A stretch of DNA of 64,000 bases from Cryptomeria japonica (taxonomy: Eukaryota; Streptophyta; Pinopsida; Cupressales; Cupressaceae): positions 337,277,302-337,341,301 of the forward strand of contig NC_081413.1 of assembly GCF_030272615.1 (NCBI RefSeq), in the 5' to 3' direction. The translations under genes were made by a program, and so were the position numbers. The notes below the pieces were generated by a model. The model saw only the letters and a program-made list of their open reading frames with translations. It was not told where the DNA came from and did not search any database. Positions 36,036-45,974 of the stretch are shown here, in pieces (within the stretch, counting starts at the first letter, position 1; every line of letters starts with the position of its first letter).

Positions 36036-36925
36036 ATGGGTTCTCCTAAATTTCCACTTTTAACTCCTCATAATTATGCATCATGGAAGATTAAGGCATG
36101 GAGTAAACTAATGGAAAAAAGGACTCATTCATTATGTAAATGAAACTATTATAACACCACTTGATCCTAAGGCTGATCCTAATGCTCAAATTGAATGGCT
36201 TACTAAGAATGCTATGGCACTTGGAACTCTTAGAAAGTATGTATCAGATGACCTCATTTTTCACATTGATAAGTGTACCACAATTAAAGAGGCTTGGGAT
36301 AGTTTTGAGAAATTGTATGGTCAAGTTGATGAGATTAAGGGCTACAAGCTTGATAGTGACCTCACAACTTTGGATCCCAAGGATTTTGATACAATCCAAG
36401 ATTATGTCACAAAAGCAACTGAGTTAAGAGGAAAGCTAAATGATTGTGGAATTGACAAAAATGATGCTCAATTGGTTTATAGCTTGTTGGACAAGCTTCC
36501 TTCAGAGTATGCAGCCTTTGTATCTAGCTTTCACACCCATAGGTTAGCTCAAGGTTCCTCATACACTTCTCCCTCATTTGATTCATTCACGGAGATGTTG
36601 ATACTTGAGCAATCTAAGTTGACCATGATGGGGATTCTCAAATCTTCAAAGTCACAAGCGTTGGTGGCTAATAAAAGGAATCAAAGTAATCAAGGAAAAT
36701 GCAAGAATCAAAAGCAACCTAAGTCAAAACCACAACAAGATGGAGTACAATCTTCCTCTCCACAACAAGGTGATACACCATTCTCACCTAAGAGGAAATC
36801 TTATAAGGAATTTTTTTTTTTGTAGATATTGCAAGAAGTTAGGACATGATGAACATCATTATTATAAGAAGGATATTGATGAGTAGAAGAATCTTCTTGA
36901 GAATAATAGAATCAACCTACCTTCT
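36036..36925 (+). pseudogene. copia-D Gag, two homopolymer frameshifts
   Basis: ATG at 36036 opens MGSPKFPLLTPHNYASWK, the typical copia Gag start. A run of A's at about 36114-36120 shifts the frame. The restored reading (LDPKADPNAQIEW onward, to 36825) is a complete UBN2/Gag domain with EAWDSFEKLYGQVDE, then ALVANKRNQSNQGKC. A T-run at 36811-36823 shifts it again. The zinc knuckle follows in another frame, CRYCKKLGHDEHH; the last Cys of the CX2CX4HX4C pattern is Tyr. Gag forms the virus-like particle. Confidence 0.82.
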
Positions 36926-37525
36926 AGAATGTCTACATCAGCTTCTTCTTCCAAGGATAAAGGAAAGGATCACTCTTTTGGGATAGATAAAGGAAAGGGA
37001 CAAGCTCTTTGTGCTACTACAAGTCCCGATTCAAGGAGATGGCTTCTAGATTTAGGGGCTTCTCATCATATGGCATCTTCGCAGTCTATGTTTTCTACAT
37101 TTGAGCCTTGCCACGTGCCGCAGATTTTGATGGACAATCATACATACATGGATTTGATTAGGAAAGGATCTATTTCCATTGGGGATAACTCCTTCAATGA
37201 TGTGTTGTGTGTACCCCACTTGACAAATAATCTTCTTTCCATCTACCAAATCACACATGGGGAAACTAGGAAAACTGTGGAGTTTACACCTGATTCAGTT
37301 ATCATTAGAGACTTGGAGAGTGGAGCTATCATTGCGATTGGGGTAGTTGATCATTCATCTCGGTTGTACTCTTTTTCAGATTTTGGTCCTATTGATGAGG
37401 TTGATTCTTCCTATGTTGATGATTCAAATTTTGAGAAGAACTTTGGGCATTTGAACTTGGGGATTCTCACAAGTGACCCCATTCTTGAGCCTTGCATTTC
37501 ATCTCCTTCTATTGATCTCACATGA
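36926..37525 (+). pseudogene. copia-D protease and pre-integrase remnant
   Basis: The frame from about 36929 contains SSSKDKGKDHSFG, then the copia protease: RWLLDLGASHHM (the DSG catalytic motif reads DLG, so Ser is lost), ILMDNHTYMDLIRKGSISI and VLCVPHLTNNLLSIYQITH. A weakly recognisable FGHLNLGIL lies near 37441-37467, where copia elements have the pre-integrase HxxC region. A TGA at 37523-37525 ends the frame. No integrase core follows. Confidence 0.78.
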
Positions 37526-38135
37526 CCTATTGCACCTGATGATGTAGCTAGTGCGACAATTTTGCCTTCTTATGATTCAGTGCAGCAGGATATTTCATGT
37601 CTTCCAACTTTAGTTGATTGGGATGCCTACTTGACATAAATTGCAGGTTTGTTTGTGGAGTCCTGCATTACAGATTTGGGAGACACCATTGATGACATTC
37701 ATCTTCTCTTTGATGAAGATGATCCTTCTTCGATTGTTGCGAGGGATCACTTTGACTCTCTTGTGCATTATCTACATGATCAATCTTTAGAGGTTGACAT
37801 GATTATGGATACTTGTACAACACTTGGAGGAGGTCTCTTTATCTTTTGAGGAGACATATGAATCTTTGGACATTGTTCTACACTCATCTCCACTAGATAT
37901 TGGAGTGCCTTTTTCAGCAGTGTGGCACAGTTTACCACCTTTGGAGGGGGTACCTTTCAGCATCGACATGGAGACACTTGAGCAATTTTTAAAGATTCCT
38001 TTCATCATGAGTATTTTTGCTTCATCTTCCCTTCATGATTGGGGAGACTTTTTGGATACACCTTTGGTTTTGTTTCTTCCTAAGGGGAGGAATGTTGTTC
38101 GACGTTCATGGAGCAATTTCTTCATTCATCTTTGA
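37526..38135 (+). pseudogene. copia-D unidentified tail replacing integrase and RT
   Basis: The protease frame stays coding-like past the TGA at 37523-37525 and a TAA near 37637, to about 37820. Segments include LPTLVDWDAYLT, FVESCITDLGDTIDDIHLLF, EDDPSSIVARDHFDSLVHYL and SLEVDM. A +1 shift near 37820 continues it as HLEEVSLSFEETYESLDIV and ETLEQFLKIPF, to a stop at 38135. The composition is acidic and leucine-rich, with no motif of integrase, RT or RNase H. I do not recognise the family. Two stops are CGA/CAA-to-TGA/TAA type, so it was probably one open frame fused to Gag-protease. Confidence 0.6.
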
Positions 38136-38464
38136 GCTTCTATCATTGGTGCAGATTCCACATTGAGGGGGGGCTTCCTAGTCTCTCTTCTTCTTCTCTC
38201 ATTTGGGGGGGACTTTTTCCTCACATGGGGTTCTATCCTTCACATACTTCTATGAGAGTTCTTGGTATCTAGTTTTCATCTCTCTTTTGGAGGAGGGTTT
38301 TTTCCCATTGGGTTTTTCTCTCTTTCCCTGCTTTATGAGAGATTTCATTGCATTTGCATTTGTCCATGGGTACCTAACATGGCCTCATAGCCGGGACCCA
38401 TCTTGTATTGCTTAGTTGCATTGTAGACTTAAGTGCATTCCCCTAAGTTGCACTTAAGGGGGGG
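38136..38464 (+). other. copia-D 3' untranslated region and polypurine tract
   Basis: This is T-rich sequence with GGGGGG runs (near 38166 and 38205), ending in AAGGGGGGG at about 38456-38464 next to the 3' LTR. That last run is the polypurine tract priming plus-strand synthesis. It keeps the expected position, so the internal rearrangement did not touch the 3' border. Confidence 0.8.
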
Positions 38465-38901
38465 TGTTGGTGTAAATAATTATTCATCTTGGATATTATA
38501 CACCTTACTTAAGTTTACTTAGGAAATGCATTTCATAGTAGTTTGGGTATGAGAAACTTGGGTGTTTGTGCCACATTGGGATAGTGTGTGTAGGAGAATT
38601 TCCACCTTTTATGGTGTGATCTTGTTGTTACACTCCACATTCAGTGGGTGATCCACCTCATATGGAATATTATATTGTTTCTCCTACCTACCCTTGTTTC
38701 TTATTGAGCCACATGTCATGTTTGTGTGCTCACATATCCATATAGCCTTGCCTACACAAGGAGGCTCATATTCATTGTATGTAACAATTGATGATCCAGT
38801 TGATCAGTATCATCTAGATAGAATATAGTTTATTTCTGTCATCTATTTTGTCTCTCTTATTTGTGCTTTCCATTGCCTCTTGATCTTGGCAAAATCTCAC
38901 A
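38465..38901 (+). repeat. copia-D 3' LTR
   Basis: This 437-bp partner of 34799-35239 has the same ends. It is followed directly by the GTTAG target duplicate at 38902-38906, after which the Tat-B gag sequence resumes. Confidence 0.92.
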
Positions 38902-40289
38902 GTTAGGCCTATTGGGTTGATAAGGAGCTTGATATGGGGCTTGATACCTTTGATTTTGGTTCTGATTTTTCTTGAGGTTCACCAATTCATTGCCAAAATT
39001 TTGCATAGTCTGCTGGATTTGTTGAGTTGCTTCAACATTATTTATAAACATCTCTTGTAATGTTGTAGTTGCTTTGACGAGTCTGCTACAACACTATTTT
39101 GTTTTGCCTATTGTTGTAGTTCCTCCTTTGATTCTGAGCATCAACTTGGTAGTTAGGCCTACTGGGTTGATAAGGAGCTTGATTCCTTTGATTTTGGTTT
39201 TGCTTTTTCTTGAGGTTCACCAATTCATTGCCAACATTTTGCATAGTCTGCTAGATTTGTTGAGTTGCTTCAAAATTCTTTATAAACATCTCTTGTAACG
39301 TCTGTAGTTGCTTTGACGAGTCTGCTACAACACTATTTCGAACATAATTTTGAAAACCTAGTGCTGGAACAACAGGTATTGCAGCTATAGGGGGTACTTG
39401 TAAAGGCATCAATGGCTGTATATCAAGAAAAATAGGCATAGGAGGCCTAGGGGGCAATTTTACTAGCTTGTATAAGGCTATTTTCTGCTTTAATAGATAT
39501 ATCATAAGCTATTGGTAATGTAACCCCACCCATAGATTGAATCATAACAACAATATAGCTATTTAAAGTTCTCAAATAATATAAAAATTCATGTTTAGGA
39601 GAGGGTTTTACCATTGTAGGAATTCTATTCCAGGTTCGCTCAAAATGGTAATTGAAATCAGTCATCTGCTCAACCAATGATAGGTGATCCGATTTATCTG
39701 CAAATTGCTTTGTTAGCTTATCACCCAAATCATCCCAATCAATTACTGAATTAATTTGCAAACCCTTGAACCATTGTAGTGCTTTTCCTTTGAATGATGC
39801 TGCCAGTAGCCTGAGTGCCACATTCTCTTGGGTTATATGGTGAACTGCACTTAGAGATGCTATATCTCTTATGTGCTCAATGGGTGTAACGTGGTCTTCG
39901 CCAGTGAAACTAGGAAGAATTTTTAGAGCTCCTCCTGGTATAGGATCATGTTGGGTCAAATTCAAAGGGCTGCCTCCATTGAAGGGTACAAAAGCATGTG
40001 CTCTTGGTACGACCATTGGAAATACTAGAGGATTTACTGGTGGATTTTGGGTAATAGATGGCCAAATTGGAACAGTTACAAAAAGAGGATTTATGCGGGT
40101 AGCAAAATTGGGTTGAGAATAATTAGGTAGAGGAGAAGAATTAGACAGAAGATTAAGATCTGGAGTTTCAAGAAAAACTTCAACTGACGAACTTTCTGGA
40201 AACTCAACTGCTGAATTTGTTGCTCTTTCTGTCTTTTTCATTGTCTTTGACCTTCTCTGTGATGGTGGTATCTCAATATGCTCAACCAA
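38902..40289 (-). pseudogene. Tat-B Gag, N-terminal and core part
   Basis: The open frame 40289-39447 (280 codons) holds a Pro-rich N-terminus and then a retroelement Gag core: SFTGEDHVTPIEHIRDI, HITQENVALRLLAASFKG, ALQWFKGLQINSVIDWDDL and KLTKQFADKSDHLSLVEQM. A frameshift near 39500 moves to 39505-39251 (Pro-rich, then TLQEMFIKNFEATQQI). A duplicated linker rich in Asn/Gln (NQNQRYQAPYQAPYQ) follows. The zinc-knuckle part continues at 34682 beyond copia-D. Confidence 0.82.
39097..39338 (-). repeat. Tandem duplication within Tat-B gag linker
   Basis: This 242-bp unit (GTTTTGCCTATTGTTGTAG ... GCTACAACACTATTT) is a copy of the neighbouring unit, which is now split by copia-D into 34741-34798 and 38902-39096. 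Both encode the FINN/FIKN-FEATQQI and NQNQR linker. The unit-length duplication must be older than copia-D. Confidence 0.8.
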
Positions 40290-40466
40290 ATCCTCGCTCT
40301 ATCTGGTTTGATACTTTTTCATATGCTATTAAGACCTGTTCTGCACATAGAACTAGAAAATAGAGTCGCCAGGTACTTATAAAAATAACCTCAATAGGCT
40401 GAAATACTGTTGTGAATAGAAAAATAACAACAAAAATGGAGTTTGTTTGAGCTGTAACAACTCAAA

Positions 40467-40487
40467 CGCGTCCCACCAGGTGTGCCA
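40467..40487 (-). other. Tat-B primer-binding site
   Basis: On the minus strand TGGCACACCTGGTGGGACG begins 4 nt inside the 5' LTR end at 40492. Starting with TGG, the complement of a tRNA CCA end, and having the right place, it is a good primer-site candidate. The tRNA is not assigned. Confidence 0.7.
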
Positions 40488-40491
40488 AAAT

Positions 40492-42882
40492 TTTTGTCAC
40501 CGAGGATTACACCTGTGATGCGAAGTGCGAAACCAAGCAATTCTGTGAAACATGGAAACACCTTCGAGCCTATGGATTGCTCAAAATGAAGGTGAATCTC
40601 TTGTAAATACTATTGATAATAAAAAGGGATAGAAAGGGATAGAAAGCTTACATGTAATGAAAATCTATTCTAATGAAGGCGATGCATCAAATATCTTATC
40701 TGAGATCTGCAACCTGCTTAACTCACAAAACCTTCAACAAATAACCCTGATTGCTTCACAACTCAATTGAACATGTAGATGCATAAAAATTTCCTAGAAA
40801 GGGATGAATTTAATGCATGCATGAAGGAAAACAACAAGTTTTCACAACTTCCAGCAATTAAAATCAACTAACACAAACTAGAACCTGCAACTAACACGTA
40901 TCTCTTTGCACCACAAATTGATTGAATGAGATAAATTAGAGGATAAAAATCACAGGAAATAATCAAATCATTCATTCAATAAATAATACAAGAAGTACCA
41001 AAAAGGAAATCTGATGTTATATTACTAAAAATAAAGGAATGCTGTTGTTACAAAAACCTCAAATACTGCTGAGCTATAATGCTTTTTTGCAAAAATGTGT
41101 ATGCAAAAAAAAAAGAACCAGAGGGAAAAAAGAAGGAGAGAAGGAATATACAGAAATCATGATGAATCCCCTTCAAAACCCTAAAAATGACTGCAAGATC
41201 TGCATGAGAAAAAGCCTTGGGTGAATTTGCCCAAAAATGGCATAAAAACTCATGCACAATACTGTAAATAATAATCTTTACTGCTCAAAAGGACTGCCAC
41301 TGATCCTTCTGTTTAAAAATCTGCATGTCCAAATGCAAAAAATAGCTATCCCCATGTGAAAGTTGCATGATGAACTGAACTGTGACTATATTAAAAAGAA
41401 ATCCTACTGAGAAAATCTTATGCATTTCCTGTCAACTGCTCTCCGTGTTGAAAATTTCTATTAAAATGGTTGTGGAAATGATCTCCCTATTTTGCGAGCT
41501 TTCCAATGGTATGTAACACTTGCATATTCAGACAATCAATAAGCATCTGCATTAATTTTTCATGAAGAAATCATCTCCTTGCTTGGCGGGCTTTTCACCT
41601 TTCAAACAACCAGTTCTGAGGCCACCATGCAATTTTTTATTGCTAGCCACTGGATTTCCTGTATTAACCATGGCCGCTTGCATTAAATTTTTGTTTAATT
41701 TATAGTGGGCCTCACCGTTTGTCGCCAAATCTGTATGATTATCCATCGAGCAATTTTCCACTACGGTATGTCAACCACCGTTTGATCTGTCGGGAACCTG
41801 CTTGATTTGATCAACCTGCTCGAGTGTTATCCTCGCTTGAGTCAACTGTTTGATAGGTTCCATCATAACATCAGGGTAACATCCAAACAGGGTTATCGAT
41901 ACTCGATGACTACACCAACTTGTTGCACTTTCTATCGGGTCATCGACGTAACATCAACATGGGGCTTCCGATACCCGATGACTTCCTTGATCTCTTTCGC
42001 ACTTTCTCCTGCATTGATTCACAGTTTCCCTACACTGCTTCGCACTTTCCATCGGGTCATTAGGATATCATCAAACCTGCTACTTCGATGTCCGATGACT
42101 TCTGCATTGTTTCACACTTTCTATCGCTCCTTCCATCGGGCCTTCGGGATAACATCAAATCTGCTACTCCGATGTCCGATGGCTTCCCGCATTGTTGCAC
42201 ACTTTCTCTTGCACTTTTTGGGACAACATCAATATGTGTCTTCCCGATGTTTGATGGACCTAGGCTCACCTTGTCGCCAAGTTGCGGTGATAACCCGGCT
42301 AGCAACTTTTCCTTGCACCTTGGCGACAACCATTATATCTTTTTGGCTGACCGTTGGATGCAATGAATCTGCTTGATCTTTACCCTTAGTCTTTTCGGTC
42401 TGATGCAAAATTTGGGTCACCTTGAGATGTGTGCAAGCACAAGGTCCACCAGGCTAGGAGCTGCCTCTTTCCAAAAGCTTTCAAGCTTTTGACGCTTGAT
42501 ATGTGTGCGACTTTACAATTAAACAGTGAAGAGTTCCTCCGCACTACCAATGTGGGATAAGTGCTTTTCACAACCCCTGCTGTTGTATGTGGCCTGCACC
42601 TGAGTGTTAGTCATGAAAACCTCTGAGCCTTTCTTTGCCACTTCTTCATCAGGCAGAAAGTGAATTCAACATTCTTAAATCAGCACGCTGAGCTCAACCT
42701 CTTCAGGAGCCCATTTTAACCCACATGCTGTATTGCTTTTCCTGTATCTACACATGAAGAAAACAAGCTAGACAAAAAACATGTATTTCTGATTTTTTGC
42801 TCATGATTTGGCCTTTTCAATATGAATGAATGCAAGGCTTCATTAGGGCACCAAATTTGGCATGTGCAAAATTTTGGTAACA
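40492..42882 (-). repeat. Tat-B 5' LTR
   Basis: This 2391-bp LTR (TTTTGTCACC..., with the TG start changed to TT, to ...TTTTGGTAACA) is the complete copy. The subrepeat zone is at about 41866-42290. The last ~570 bp (42311-42882), next to Tat-A sequence, are missing from the left LTR. The short open frames in it are mirror images of those in the other LTR and carry no domain. Confidence 0.87.
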
Positions 42883-43323
42883 GTTATCCTGGACAATTTT
42901 TTGATGACCCCCATGATGCCGCGGGACAACTTTCTGTGTCTAGCCTCTTTGAAGTTTTATCCCAGAGCACCGACTGCGGGGAAACATTGAGGGTTTAAGA
43001 ACGTGGCATGGGGCTAGTCCTTAGGACCTAGTGAATACTTAGACATTAATAGAAGGCCATAACCAAGACACATCATTTTCAAGGGAAACCGGCCCGACAA
43101 AAGGCTCTAACACTCAGGGTCGATAAAAGAACGACACAGACCCCTCGACATAGCAACTTAAGAACTGGGAACCACCAGTAGCCAGTCAAGTTAAAATTAG
43201 AATAGCACCCAAGAAAAAATAAAATCTTTGGGACAAGGAGAAACCCATCCCCTTAAACCCTAAACCCTAAGATTTTTCATAGGTCTTACACGCTACCCAA
43301 GGAAGGAAAAAACCATTCCAACA
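42883..43323 (-). repeat. Tat-A 5' LTR, outer remainder
   Basis: The sequence resumes the Tat-A LTR at GTTATCCTGGACAATTTTTT, the match to 12643-12662 of the 3' LTR, and ends CCATTCCAACA at 43323. It contains the same AAACCCTAAACCCTAA telomere-like word (43255-43270) as the 3' LTR. Confidence 0.87.
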
Positions 43324-44218
43324 GAAGGAAAGGGTTTGAAATTTTGTTTGTGTAAATGGAAATTTCTTGTTGGGTTTATTTTTAAATTTCTCCTATTGAG
43401 TCTTAGGAAATGAATTATTGATTAAATTTGGGTTGAGAATTGTTAAATTTCCAAAAACTTTATTTCCATGGGACTAGCCTTTAGGAAGAACTTATTTGCC
43501 AAAAAATTTGGTGGTTTGCTGTTTATTAATTTTTGAGTTTTTGTCTGGTAAATTTTTTTTACCTCTTTGTGTTTACATCATAGAGAAGAGGGAAATAAAA
43601 TTTTAATTTATAGTTTTATTGAGGGGTTATGCTGTTAAATGGGGAGCCACAACCTTGGTTGTGGCTTCCCTACATGCCGTGGGCAGCCACAATGTGACCC
43701 TCCCCCACATTCCATGAGGAGCCACGGGTTGTGGGGTGGACCACCGCGTGGTCCCCACACACCCTTCCCATTGGATGTGTTTTAAAAAATATGATATTGT
43801 TTTTAATTTCAGTTTGATGGAAAAAAATATTAGATTTATATTATATATGATTTTTATATGTATATATATAAACTTGGAAATTTTGAAAACTTGGTCAATT
43901 GTGAATTATAAGGAGAGAAAATAAATATTTATTCTGTAATAAACGATGGCGTTGTTTCATTTCTGATTGTCTTTGTATTTAAGTTATATTGCAAGTCTTT
44001 TATTATATGTGGAAATTAGACATTTTGTGTTGTCTTTTCTTTTTGTTCATGTCTCGTGAGTAGACTGTATTTTGCTAGTTGGTTAAACCTATACGCAAGG
44101 ACTTGTATGACCAAGTGTTTTCTCAGTTGTTTTGAACTCCCTTTGTAAATTGGCTTTGGTACTCTTGCCTTGGAGTTGTTTTGGGAATTTTGTGTGGTGT
44201 CATAAGGAAACACTAGTA
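43324..44218. other. Host sequence right of Tat-A with hairpin-forming GC-rich patch
   Basis: This is T-rich non-coding DNA, possibly the continuation of the LTR-like block that ends at 10461. A GC-richer patch at 43640-43760 contains two perfect hairpins: AGCCACAACC-TT-GGTTGTGGCT (43645-43666) and GGACCAC-CGC-GTGGTCC (43740-43756). No protein domain was found. Confidence 0.45.
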
Positions 44219-44490
44219 CATTTGGAGCGGTTTTCCGATGAGCTATGGGATTTCTTTTGTTTTGTCGGATTAATTTATTTATTTTTTAAAAAAATTACCT
44301 CATGTTCGTCGGAATTCTGACATGTTAAAATTTCACGTTAGAATTCAGATGAAAAACTGATGAACATCTCCGACTGGATATGGGATTTCTTTTGCTTTGT
44401 CGGATTAGTTTTTTTAAAAAAAAGTATACCCTGTGTTCCTCAGAATTCAGATGTGTTGAAATTTCACATCGGCATCCCGATGAACGCGGA
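44219..44490. repeat. Two-copy tandem repeat, period about 135 bp
   Basis: The segment TATGGGATTTCTTTTGYTTTG, followed by a T/A-run and an AGAATTCAGATG-type word, occurs at 44244 and again at 44379. The copies differ by several substitutions and indels. A 26-bp stretch at 44293-44318 is also repeated in inverted orientation at 44963-44988 (23 of 26 match by eye), so the region can form a stem around 44320-44962. Confidence 0.7.
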
Positions 44491-44497
44491 TTTTACT

Positions 44498-44955
44498 TGT
44501 TGATAAACATATGTTGGTCCAATGATTTTCATAGCCTCTTGATTTATTCTTACTCATGGAGATAACATTAGCCGATGACCTCTCTTCCTACTGATCGCTG
44601 CAAGTTATCCTGCTACCCTCATTGGGCATCGAGATATGTTAAAATGTGTTCAAGTGATGGGCATAATTTCCTTGATGTCTTTTCCCTCGACGTAGCTCCT
44701 CCTGATACATTATGTCTCCTCAGTATAATCTTTGACCCTTTATCGCCATAACCTTTGCCGATGCGTTTTACTTTTGCCAGTGTCCAGCGGGATAAGTCTT
44801 ACCGATAGCATCATCGGCTACTGACAATACAATATTTCTCCATTTTTTCTAGTGTCCATTCTACTAATTGACTTTATTAGTGTATTCCATCCCGATCACA
44901 TGCTTCTACTTTTGTGTTACCATCGGGTTGACTTTTGCTGATATTTTAGATTTCA
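44498..44955 (-). repeat. Dispersed repeat, left copy (candidate LTR)
   Basis: About 458 bp, from TGTTGATAAAC to AGATTTCA, match 59896-60318 in the same orientation. Shared blocks include GATTTTCATAGCCTC, AATGTGTTCAAGYGATGGG and ATAATTTCCTYGATGTCTTT. The ends are TG...CA. The two copies could be the LTRs of a minus-strand element whose interior is 44956-59895. I found no target duplication at the outer ends, so the LTR reading is tentative. Confidence 0.5.
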
Positions 44956-45974
44956 TATTTGACTTCGGAATTCTGACGAACATGAGGTATTAAAAAAAAA
45001 GTAATTACATACCATCATTATACGCGGGCTCAGGGTGCGAAAATTGGGAGGAAGTGGACACAATTATTGTAGATAGATGCTCGAAAACAACTGTACAAGA
45101 GGTTGGTCCTTTCATTCATGCCATCAAGATTTTTTTGCAAGTTCCTTTGCTTTTCTTGCATTCTCTTGTTCATTTTATTTTCAGTTGTAACCAGCTTTAA
45201 TTCCTGGTAAATGGCCCCATAGAATAGTAGGGCCTTTTCTTTCAGTTTGAATGAATTGGAATTTAATTTCAATTTGAATAAAATGGCCCTATAATTCTAT
45301 GGCCTTTTCTTTTTGGGTTGGCTAGATCTTATAAGTTTACTTTTGGTTTTTGCATTTGTCTGAAAAAATTCCATAAAAAGAGGTTCCTAATGCCTCCCTT
45401 TATAATAGTAGGGGCATGAGATTGCATTATGTCTTTATTCCTATAGAAAGAACCGATTGCATGAGATTGTATTCTATCTGTATTCCTATAGTAAGAATAG
45501 ATGGGCATATCCCTTGCCCAGATGGTGAACTGTCTAGATCATCTATATTCCTATAGCAAGAACAAGAACAATAAGAAGGGGGGAGCCTAGGCAAAGGGCA
45601 AATAAGTGGGGAGCTAGGTCATATAGGTGGGTAGCCTCCATAGCTTCTTCCCCAGCCTTCTCCTCCTTGTGTAGGGACAAAAAAGTCAGGTGATTTGGAG
45701 CTGCCCCTACTGGGGCCTCAGTTCCTCTCTACATAAGTCCTAAGTTATTTTGTTAAGAAAATTTCGACCAAATTATTAGCTCGAATTCCCTTGCCAAATA
45801 GTAAGGCGTTAACAACTAGTAGTCAAATTGTGAACAAATTCTTAGTTCAAATCAACTTTAATTCTGTTGCCAAATAGTAGGGCGTTAACAACTTGTTCAT
45901 TTTGTTTAATGGTATCCTCTTTGGAAAAATATGGATCCTCAACCTCCTTAACCTCTCCATTATGTGGCTTCCAG
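44956..45974. other. Unassigned spacer with small local duplications
   Basis: No gene is recognised. Three short local duplications are visible. AATGGCCC...GGCCTTTTCTTT occurs at 45211 and 45283. A TATTCCTATAGYAAGAA word occurs three times (about 45433, 45480, 45547). GCCAAATAGTARGGCGTTAAC occurs near 45793 and 45864. These look like slippage or unequal-exchange products. Confidence 0.5.

Larger units (their letters stand above)
34799..38901 (+). mobile_element. copia-D: non-autonomous Ty1/copia-type element inside Tat-B gag
   Basis: This 4103-bp plus-strand element has a perfect 5-bp target duplication GTTAG (34794-34798 and 38902-38906). Its LTRs are 441 and 437 bp, with an initiator-tRNA(Met) primer site TGGTATCAGAGCC and a polypurine tract. 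By eye the LTRs differ at roughly a dozen positions, the fewest of any pair here, so it is the youngest datable insertion. The interior encodes a copia Gag and protease. It has no integrase, RT or RNase H; instead a ~0.9 kb coding-like tail of unknown origin follows the protease. It would depend on a full copia element for mobility. Confidence 0.9.
27646..42882 (-). mobile_element. Tat-B: Ty3/gypsy LTR retrotransposon inside the Tat-A LTR
   Basis: This is a 15.2 kb minus-strand element (11.1 kb without copia-D) with ends TGTTGTCACC (27646) and TTTTGGTAACA (42882). It splits the Tat-A 5' LTR. The flanks ATTAT (27641-27645) and GTTAT (42883-42887) are a 5-bp target duplication with one mismatch; the uninterrupted Tat-A 3' LTR reads GTTATCCCGAGCGATTT at that place. 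The order is 5' LTR 40492-42882, primer site, gag, protease, additional RNase H, RT, gypsy RNase H, integrase, and a truncated 3' LTR 27646-29489. It is the same broad lineage as Tat-A but a different family with unrelated LTRs. Confidence 0.87.
10462..43323 (-). mobile_element. Tat-A: nested-into Ty3/gypsy LTR retrotransposon (minus strand)
   Basis: Tat-A is a complete but dead Ty3/gypsy element read right to left. It has a 5' LTR (24438-27645 plus 42883-43323), a primer-binding site at 24418-24434, gag, protease, RNase H, RT, a second RNase H and integrase (down to about 13300), and a 3' LTR at 10462-13120. The two-RNase-H organisation fits the plant Tat/Ogre lineage. Three other elements sit inside it: gagPR-C, a copia-type solo LTR and Tat-B. 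Without them the element is about 12.8 kb. The flanking 5-mers are GGTGG (10457-10461) and GAAGG (43324-43328), so the target duplication is not clean. All domains carry stops or frameshifts. Confidence 0.85.
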
